DNA from: Rapana venosa
Lineage: Eukaryota; Mollusca; Gastropoda; Neogastropoda; Muricidae
DNA length: 64,000 nucleotides
NCBI GenBank assembly: GCA_028751875.1
Contig: CM054158.1
Span: 7,777,416 to 7,841,415 of the forward strand
Direction of reading: 5' to 3'
Shown here: one piece after another, positions 10,605-20,100 of the stretch
How positions within the stretch are numbered: position 1 is the first letter of the stretch
Layout of the letters: every line of letters starts with the position of its first letter
Position numbers and translations under genes: made by a program
Notes under the pieces: model-generated
Databases searched by the model: none
What the model was told of the DNA's origin: nothing
The model's input: the letters and a program-made list of their open reading frames with translations, nothing else

Positions 10605-10945
10605 TTTCATTTCGAGGATAATGGAATAAGTACTCCTGTGCTTTTTTACATCCAGTCCCGTGTGTATGCAGTTTTGTAAATTTTGTCATCTGTTCCCAAC
10701 GGCACACAATGGCCTACTCTTCTGAAAAGCGGAATGGGTTTTAACATGTTCGCAAATTGTTCTGCATGCATTTGCACACGGGACCTCTGTTTACAGTCTT
10801 ATCCAAAGGACTTTTGGGGAAAGTGGAGTCAGCACTGATGTTAACTCCAGAGGAAAGATGCTCTTGAATGAGATTCACCCAGGTCAGCAGTTCAGGAATA
10901 TATCACTTTAACCACCAGGCTATCACGTCCGTCCCTATCCTCTGT
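10605..10945 (-). mobile_element. SINE-1 copy, near full length
   Basis: Minus orientation with the alternative tail: TCGAGGATAATGGAATAAGT, ACATCCAGTCCCGTGTGTAT, TTTGTCATCTGTTCCCA, GCCTACTCTTCTGAAAAGCG, then GATGTTAACTCCAGAGGAAA and the tRNA-like head read in reverse (TTAACCACCAGGCTATCACG). It lies upstream of CALU exon 1. Confidence 0.8.
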
Positions 10946-10984
10946 GTGTGTGTCTATGTGTGAGAGAGAGACAAGAGAGAGATC

Positions 10985-11062
10985 AAATAAAATTCTTTAT
11001 TTGAGGATATGAATAAGCACCTATGTGCTTTTTTACATCCAGAACCAGCCCTCAGGGATACA
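10985..11062 (-). mobile_element. SINE-1 tail fragment
   Basis: ATTCTTTATTTGAGGATATG, AATAAGCACC and TTTTTTACATCCAGAACC are the terminal part of SINE-1 only, a typical 5'-truncated insertion. It is followed by (AG)n and poly-G. Confidence 0.7.
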
Positions 11063-11254
11063 TCATATATTAAGATAAATCCAAAACCCATACACTCCAA
11101 AGTGAACAAAAAAACCAACCAACAAGAGAGGAGAGAGAGAGAGGAGGGGGGGGGGGGGGGGGGGGGGCGAGAGTGTGTAGTCTGTAGATCTATCTGTATA
11201 CATGTGTGATCTGCCACTGTGTACTGTGTGTATGCTAGTCACTGTATCATCAAT

Positions 11255-11288
<34 letters not shown>

Positions 11289-11860
11289 GCATGCATGTAT
11301 GCCTGCTTGAACTGTCAGGTGTGTGTGCGTGCCTGCGTGTGTGTGCGCGCTCGCGCCCGAGAATATATATATATATATACTGTGATGCAAGTGCGTGGCA
11401 CTGTTGTGGCACTGTTCTATCACGTGGCACTGTTCTATCACAAGTATCAGTAATTACCACAGTGATCCTGTGGGCTGGAATAGATTGACTTTCTTATATA
11501 AGCCTAACTCAGAGTCTGAGTACAATGTGTCTCTGTTGAGTAGGACTTTCATTTTTGCTCAGTTTCTGGCACCGACCTTGCTGACGTGGCAATCTACTCA
11601 ACAGAGAACCATAGCATCTTCGGCATTGAAGTCAAGAGGGGTGAAATGTCAAAATGCTACTTCCTCAAACTGTCGAAAGCAAAAAGCTTCCTCGCATTTC
11701 CTTTCTTATGGATTATAACTAAATCCTCTACATATTGTTACCCATACACAATTAACGATTGTCTTAACTATCCCTGCCTTGTGTTTTTGTTTTGAAGTCT
11801 TGATCTCTACAGATGAGCAAGCGACAACTTCCGACAGACTAAAGCAGACGATACACTTAC

Positions 11861-11975
11861 CTCAAGAGATGCAAAGAAAGCAGATCGTATATGGTATGCA
11901 AAAACTGGTGGTCAATATTTAAAACAGCAGTTGACGTAAGTGATTTATGCTGTATCGACCAGCCTCCTTTTATCA
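11861..11975 (-). other. CALU: Predicted untranslated first exon of CALU
   Basis: A consensus donor CTTGAG|gtaagtg lies at 11860-11859 and a matching acceptor (TTGTGTTTGCAG) at 10494-10493 ahead of the ATG exon, so the 5' UTR is probably split. The 5' end is not defined. A TATA-like GATAAAAGG lies on the minus strand near 11975. Boundaries above 11861 are a guess. Confidence 0.45.
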
Positions 11976-12084
11976 ATGGGTGCCGTGGATCTTGAAAACG
12001 TCCTTTGGCTCAATAGGCCCCTACAGTTTCGCACGATCTTCTGGCAGCGGTAACTATAACTATTTTCGCCTCAAATAAATGAGA

Positions 12085-12260
12085 GTTCCAGCCAATCAAA
12101 CCTCTAGCTTTGTACCACATGATACAGTTAACCCAATGAACATCCTGCCAACGTGGCCAGCAAAATTAGTTAACCAATCAAAGAGATGAGAGGCTGAGAG
12201 CCGAAAACCCCTTCGTGGCGTGAAATACGATACCTTCGGCATCTTCCACGTGGAACATTC
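12085..12260 (-). promoter_or_regulatory. Likely CALU promoter: three CCAAT boxes and a palindromic E-box
   Basis: Three plus-strand CCAAT boxes at 12092, 12133 and 12174 are spaced 41 bp apart. The perfect 12-bp palindrome TTCCACGTGGAA, containing CACGTG, lies at 12244-12255, and another ACGTGG at 12151. The region is free of microsatellite. CCAAT (NF-Y) and ACGTG-type sites are usual in ER-chaperone promoters; I found no exact ER-stress element. The assignment is inference from position. Confidence 0.4.
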
Positions 12261-12479
12261 CAGTCTCCAGGGTTTCCTGACGGAAACATCTTCACACTTG
12301 CATCAGCCGTAATTTGTTACAGAAAAAAGGCACTGTTTACCATACACACGCTTATAGAGGTACACCCATTGATACACAAAGAAGCTATTTTCTCACCATG
12401 CACCATTCACATAGAGTTATAATAACAGTGATGAAGATTAGAATGTTTTGTTTTGTTTTGTATGATTTTAACATCATAC

Positions 12480-13500
<1,021 letters not shown>

Positions 13501-13504
13501 ACAC

Positions 13505-13625
13505 AATTGCTGATCCCTGAAATCAGAATGCAGCTACTTTACTGGTCAACAAAAACAGTTGCATACACACAAATGTGACTATTGGTGAACTTCGGAGCTC
13601 TAGCCTAGCCCAGGTTCACCAAGGA
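13505..13625 (+). repeat. Module D copy
   Basis: CCCTGAAATCAGAATGCAGC, AGTTGCATACACACAAATG and TTGGTGAACTTCGGAGCTCT. This is the roughly 110-bp D module without a recognisable head. Confidence 0.65.
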
Positions 13626-13819
13626 GTGGAGTGTTAAAAATCATCTGATGTGCCGTGTGAAAAAAAAAATTCATATAAAGTTTTGATCTAATTTTGTCAC
13701 GTTCCTTCGCCGAAATGTTCTTGACAGTTGGTCTGAACATGTTCTTGGTGGCATCCTAGTGTTCAAAATTTAGGAACTTCAAAGTCAAGTTGGACAGTTG
13801 TTTTAGATGCCAAAGGCTT

Positions 13820-14155
13820 TCTTCTTCTTGTTCTTCTTCGTCGTCGAATGATCAGACAGCAACTATAGCTATCTGTTATATGAGTAAACATGCATTGTGC
13901 GGCCGCTGAGCGCCTGACAAGTCATACCCAGCGCATCGAACTTCGGCGTAGAAGAGAATTTTTCTCTTTTGTCTTTCTGGAAGGAATGGACCAAGAAGGC
14001 AGAAAAGACAAGACAAGAAAGGGGCGACAGGAAGAAAAGTAACAGGTCAGAAACCAAGAGTGGGATAGAACCGAGGGAATTCCTATCACAGAATTTCCAG
14101 AAAGCGGGGATGCTTAGACTGACAGGTCCCCCGCACCTCCACAAAGGTGCGTTTT
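13820..14155 (+). mobile_element. Hairpin element (family A), copy 3
   Basis: CTTCTTCTTGTTCTTCTTCG, TCAGACAGCAACTATAGCT, GAGCGCCTGACAAGTCA, GGAATGGACCAAGAAGGCAG and GCGGGGATGCTTAGACTGAC. The order matches the copy at 6955. Confidence 0.75.
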
Positions 14156-14510
14156 TCAATGTGTATGTGTTTCGGTGTAGTTTTATTGCGCGCTCGCGCC
14201 CGTCTGTGTAAGTTTATGAGTAATAATTTTGCTCATTATTATAATCTAATGTGTAAGCCAAATACTATTGTCTTTCTTTTATTTGTCTCACACACTCCGT
14301 CAGGCACCGGTGTAAACCGTTGCAGGAACACGCGCTCGATCTGACTCCAATTTTTTTTTAATAGCCTAGGTTCTCGACTTAGCAGTCCCTAAGTCGGAAA
14401 TCTCCGCTGGGACGAAATTGATGTAATCACAGCAACAACTTCGAGAGATATACAGACGTTGGTTTGTTGATGGTACAGTTCCTAAATGGATATTTTTGCA
14501 GGCTCTAACA

Positions 14511-14800
14511 GCGGGACGGGATAGCTCAGTGGTCAGAGCACTTGCTTTCCCCCAGCCAAGTTAAGCAGCGTCGAGCGTGGTTACCAGTTGGATGGGTGAC
14601 CGTTTGTGCGCCTTGGCTTCAGTACAGTTCCCCCAGCTGTAATTGGGTACCTGCCCTCTTTAGGGTCAGGGAAGGTAAAGCAGCGAGGGAGAGGAGATGG
14701 GCGCCGCCCTCAATATGCTGGCCCTAGAGAAGTGAGGTCTCTGATGCCTCGCTCCCCTACGACCTTATAGGTTATGGGACACCTTTACCTTACCTTTACC
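14511..14800 (+). mobile_element. SINE-5S copy 1: tRNA-like head fused to 5S rRNA promoter region
   Basis: GGGATAGCTCAGTGGTCAGA looks like a tRNA 5' end with A box. It is followed by AAGTTAAGCAGCGTCGAGCG and TGGTTACCAGTTGGATGGGT, which match the internal control region of metazoan 5S rRNA (A box, intermediate element, C box). A unique body follows (GGGTACCTGCC, GGGAAGGTAAAGCAGCG, GAGGTCTCTGATGCCTCGCT), ending ACCTTTACC. Four other copies occur at 29078, 45298, 51291 and 60476. It is not a functional tRNA or 5S gene. Confidence 0.82.
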
Positions 14801-16080
14801 TAACAGCCTACAACAAACCAAGAGAGAGAGAAAGAGGGAGAGAGGGGGATGAGAGAGAACACTCCGAATACTGTGATGATAACATGGGAATTGCGTCCCC
14901 TGATTCTTGCCGGCACGTTGTTGAAAGTCGCCAGGAGGTGAATGTTTACACTTCTTGCTGTTACATCTTCGATCTCACCTCAAGATCTGTGCAAATCAGG
15001 AGATACTAGTCTCGTTAGGGGTAGATATAGGCGTGGAATAAAAGCCTGGTCCGACTTCTCAAGGTATATATTTTAGAAGTTAGAACATCGTAAGTATGTA
15101 GGGCCTAGTGTATCCGTGAGTTAAACTCAGGTTTAGGCCTAACAATTAACAGTTCACAGGGGAACAATTATTTTATCGAGGATTGTCCCGTTATCCATCA
15201 TTGTGACATTTCTACTTTTCCATTCTGTGTCAGGGTATTGTATTATACCAATGCATGCGGTTTTCATTTGGAGCAATACTCTACAGTGCATGGATTTTAA
15301 ATATCAAAATTAGAAGAAAACACCCTTTTAATGACCCATACCGAACTTTCAGGGTACATTCGCCACAATTTATCACCACGATTTCATGAAAGAGCCAAAG
15401 TATCAATAGTTATATGTATTGTATTGCTAATGAATGAAGAAGTGTGGATTTAAGCTACCAGTCACACACACTACACAGACACACACACACACACAATATG
15501 CACACATGTATGTGTATGCAAGTACTCAAGAACAAGTACATCACACAATGCAGTCCCTATATATGTATACCACACCAGATTGTGTCACAGTTCTACATGC
15601 TGGGTCAATAAATTGCCTGTCTAGATTAGATGACAGTCTAACACTGTCCTTCTCCACCCTCTGGTTCAGACAGACTGTTTGTTTACTCAGTTAATGAGAT
15701 ATGTCAGGCTGAAATGGACCAACTGCTCTGAAACTGAAAGGCTTGAAAAGGAAAGGCAGTGGGCTGCTGTGACTGTAACTGTGTAAGGCTCCAGGTTTCA
15801 ATCACATACACGAGACACACACGCTTGTGCACACTATATGATTGTAATATAGGCTTCAAGCTAGGCGCTGATTGGTTAGAAGATGGGAGCAATTTGTTCA
15901 AAATAGAATTCTTCCTCATTTTCTGTCATGAATGGTCAGGTTGAATCGGATAGCTTGAACAGTTTGAGGTGTACATTTACAGCAATTGACACACAATCCA
16001 TTGAGAATCAGTTCCACCCTGAAAAAAAAATTGAGGGGAAATAGTATACTGTGTATCTCACTATCTGGTGCAATTTATGT
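14801..16080. other. Intergenic stretch with no supported gene
   Basis: Contains a short (AG)n near 14820 and (AC)n near 15475. No conserved reading frame or splice-bounded exon was seen. It may hold the IMMP1L upstream region. Confidence 0.5.
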
Positions 16081-16082
16081 AC

Positions 16083-16205
16083 ATTCTTCTTCATTGAATG
16101 CTCAGACAGCATCTATTTTCTGTTATATGATTTGAGGGAAAATGCATTGCGCTGGTGTATGGCGTTAAGCATCTGAAAAGTCAGGCCATCTTTGGCGTGG
16201 TTTTG
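16083..16205 (+). mobile_element. Hairpin element (family A), truncated copy
   Basis: TTCTTCTTCATTGAATGCTC, AGACAGCATCTATTTTCTGT and AAGCATCTGAAAAGTCAGGC. Only the first third of the element is present. Confidence 0.6.
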
Positions 16206-16542
16206 TGTATTAGCATAAGTATATTAGTGTTTTGGGATGCAAGGAAGGCTGTGTAAATGGCCAAGGCTGTGTAAATGGCCTATCATGATTAAGACTATTA
16301 TCATTGTTGAACACTTGGAGGTAGAATTTTTATTTTGGCTTACTGTTTCTTAAATCCATATACTTTATTTTGGTGTTATTTGTGTGTATTGTTTTGTGTT
16401 ACAGGACATGGCATGCCTCACCTGGGATTGAGAAGATGGCAGTAGTAAGCAATGTACCATTTTCTGTGTATCACTATCAGCCCAGAGAACTGAGCATGGG
16501 ACGCATGTTGCTGTAGCTGTGTAGCAGTGGAGACTGTGAACT

Positions 16543-16656
16543 ATGAGTACGCCAGGCGGCGTCTTGGCGAGATCTCTGGGGAGATCACTGCTGAGAGTGG
16601 TGCAGTATGGGTCAGTGTTGTACTGCACTCTGGAGTTCGTGGCTGACTTCGTTCTT
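16543..16656 (+). CDS. IMMP1L: IMMP1L exon 1
   Basis: Encodes MSTPGGVLARSLGRSLLRVV and QYGSVLYCTLEFVADFVL, ending in phase 0 at donor CTT|gtaagt. It has an Arg-rich start and the QYG...C..EFV pattern of IMMP1L ahead of the active site. Confidence 0.9.
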
Positions 16657-17123
16657 GTAAGTGCTCATGTTTGGTATGGCATTGTGTTGTGTTACTGTAT
16701 TAAATATGCCCAGCATGCACCCTATACAAGGAGAGGAGTGGGCTCCGCCAGGTTCAACCAGTCCAAGACTAGAGACATGGTTGGAAAAATCTAGTGCAGT
16801 GTCCCAGTAACTCCTTGGAGAGTTAAGAAAGAGAGAGAGGGAGAGGGAGAGGGGGGGGGGGGGGGGAAGAAAAAAGGATACATATCAGTTATTAATGAAA
16901 TGTTGTGATGGTAACTGATGTCTACTGAAAGCTGTGGAAATTCTGTAGAACTTTATCAAAGTATGAGCAAATTTGATTCTTGAAGCTTTTTTTTTGTCAT
17001 GGTTGATGTTACTGTTTGCTACGGTTTACAATTTATGTTATGTAATAATTATAATGATGTGTGTTTGTATGTACACATGCATATGTCACACATGTTCACG
17101 CGCATGTGTGTGTGTGTGTGTGT

Positions 17124-17167
<44 letters not shown>

Positions 17168-20100
17168 AACATAGACAGAGAGAGTCATATAATATTTCTA
17201 ATTGTTTGTCCAGTGTAGTGGACCCTCAATGCAGCCTACCATCCAGTCTGGGGACATTGTTATCACTGAGCACATCAGCGTCAACTTCAACAAAGTACAA
17301 AAGTGAGTTTTGGTTGATCAAAGCATTCAAAGTCAGATGCTGAGAAATCTGAAGATTTCTTTTTCTTTGGTGCTATTCTATAAGTATAACTGATTTAATT
17401 CGTCAAGGGTAAATTTATCCGTCAGCAATGATACCAGCTGTCACTCATCCTTTGCTTTTTTTTGGTAAAATCTTAAAGTTCTTAATAATAATAATAATAA
17501 TAATAATAATGTATGGAATTTATATAGCGCTGAATCTTTTAAAGCAACAAATACAGTATGTGGGGGTGAGATAGCCTAGTGGTTGGAGCGATGTGCTCAC
17601 AATATGATGGCACTTGTTTAAGCTACCACTGGGGCACCCATTCGAGCGAATTTTTCTCCTGGAGATAACATCAGTGCCTGCTCCACTCCCCCAAAAGACC
17701 TTTGGATGAGACTTACAGCCAGTTGCCCGTGTGTGAATGCATGCAGGACATCTTGTGCAAGCAGGAAAACTGGTTTTTTCTTTCGGAAGAGAAGGTCATT
17801 TGTGTGCTGGTAGGAACGGGTGGCAAAATTGTTAAAAAATTTTTTTTAATGCACACTGGTGTTGTGTTGAGACATCCCTGAAGTCAGAATGCAGCTGCCT
17901 TAAATGGCGGGTAAACAGTTGCATACAACACAAAATCATCTGTTAGCTGCTTGAATACTCTCCCCGACTTTCTTAGTGTGTGTGTGTGTATTTGTTTGTG
18001 TGTGTTTGTGTTGTGGTGTGTGTGTGTGTGTTGTGATGTGATGTGGTCCTTTATTGTGAACTTTTTCCCTGGTTTCAGAGGGGATGTGGTGATATGTAAA
18101 TCTCCCAAGTCGCCCAGAGAATACATCTGTAAGCGGGTGATAGCCATGGAGGGAGACAGAGTGTTCAATGCAGAGAAGGACACTTTCACCAGTGTAAGTT
18201 TATTTCATCCTTTGAAAATCAAATGTGTTTTAATCGATGGAAAGGATTGACACAAACCCACTATCATCAGTCTTATACTGTTACTTGTTTTTCATTCTGA
18301 AACATTAGTAAGTTGTACATTTTTTGCAATATTTGTTCTGTGTGTAGGCTGTGGAATGAAAGTTTCATTGGTGATATCATTACTAGAAGTATGCTCGTGA
18401 GATACAGACACCTGCTGTGCTGATCATGTAATTTGTGCAACACTTTCAAAATTGCATCCTTAAAGTGGATGAAGCATGACTGTGTGATCCCAGTCTTCTC
18501 AATGAGCCTATAGCAAACTCACTCTGGGTAAGAGCCAGCTGGATTAAAAAAAAGTTCGGAGTCTTACGGGATTCAAACTTGCTATCTTCCAGCTCGTAAC
18601 CCAGGGCGCTAACCACTGTGCCATGGCAGCTGGTCCCTGTTCTGAAGTTAATAGTTGTTCTGCAGCAGACATCCAGTGAATTTGTTTTGTGCTCCAATGT
18701 AAAATTTCCAGAAGGATTACAGTGTTTTGATGTATATCCATAATGGCTGTTTCAGATAAAACGGGGTCACATATGGCTGGAAGGGGACAACAAGCAGAAG
18801 AGTAGTGATTCCAGAAGCTATGGCCAGGTGCCCTATGGTCTTCTTCGTGGCCGTGTTTTCTTTGTGGTGAGTAGTATGGGGTCTCAGGGAACATTGTTTT
18901 TGTGTGGTTCTTTGTCAAACAGAAATCTGAAAATACTTCGACTTGGATATTTTATTTTATTGATTTTATTTTGTTTGCTGCTTTTTTTTCCTCCCAAAGA
19001 TTCTAAGATTTTATTTCAGGCAACTCCCCTGGAGGCACATGAAATTTGAGGAAAGCTTTGATTTGACCCTCTCTTCTTTAATAGACATGGAGTTTTACCA
19101 CTGCTTACTCAGATCAACTGCGGTTGCACACCCATGACTCTTCTACACCTTTCCCTGTCTACCATAGCAGGTAGTGGACACTCTGTATGGAGTTTTATGT
19201 AATGTGTCTGTGATGGCATGGAGGAGGACCTTAGTTTATTGCCTTCAGTGCTGAACTTGGAGAGGATGGGATAAGGAACCCATGTTAACTCCAGGAGAAA
19301 ATGTCTTCTTAGTTTATAGCCTTTAGTGTCGGAGAAGATGGGATAAGCAACCCATGTTAACTCCAGGAGAAAATGTCTTCTTAGTTTATAGCCTTTAGTG
19401 TCAGAGAGGATGGATAAGGAACCCATCTTAACTCCAGGAGAAAATGTCTTCTTAGTGTATAGCCTTTAGTGTTGGAGAGGATGGGATAAGCAACCCATCT
19501 TAACTCCAGGAGAAAATGTCTTCTCAGTGTGTAGCCTTTAGTGTCGGAGAGGATGGGATAAGGAACCCATGTTAACTCCAGGAGAAAATGTCTTCTCAGT
19601 GTATAGCCTTTAGTGTTGGAGAGGATGGGATAAGCAACCCATCTTAACTCCAGGAGAAAATGTCTTCTCAGTGTGTAGCCTTTAGTGTCGGAGAGGATGG
19701 GATAAGGAACCCATGTTAACTCCAGGAGAAAATGTCTTCTCAGTGTATAGCCTTTAGTGTCGGAAAGGATGGGATAAGGAACCCATGTTAACTCCAGGAG
19801 AAAATGTCTTCTTAGTTTATAGCCTTTAGTGTCGGAGAGGATGGGATAAGCAACCCATGTTAACTCCAGGAGAAAATGTCTTCTCAGTGTATAGCCTTTA
19901 GTGTCAGAGAGGATGGGATAAGCAACCCATGTTAACTCCAGGAGAAAATGTCTTCTTAGTTTATAGCCTTTAGTGTCAGAGAGGATGGGATAAGGAACCC
20001 ATCTTAACTCCAGGAAAATAGTTATCTTCTCAAGAGACCTGACATTTACAGTGTCAGCTAGATCTCGAGTCCTATGCTCTGACCATGCGGCCATTCTGGC

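Noticed and set aside
12133..12156. ER stress response element (CCAAT-N9-CCACG) upstream of CALU
   Set aside because: CCAAT is followed at the right distance by GCCAACGTGG rather than CCACG; the match is not exact, so it was not annotated.
14516..14600. A tRNA gene followed by a 5S rRNA gene
   Set aside because: The sequence cannot fold into a complete tRNA, the 5S part lacks its 5' third and 3' end, and the same fusion recurs five times, so it is a SINE.
18446..18918. Minus-strand frames overlapping IMMP1L exon 4
   Set aside because: They overlap a SINE head and a well-supported plus-strand exon; no family match.
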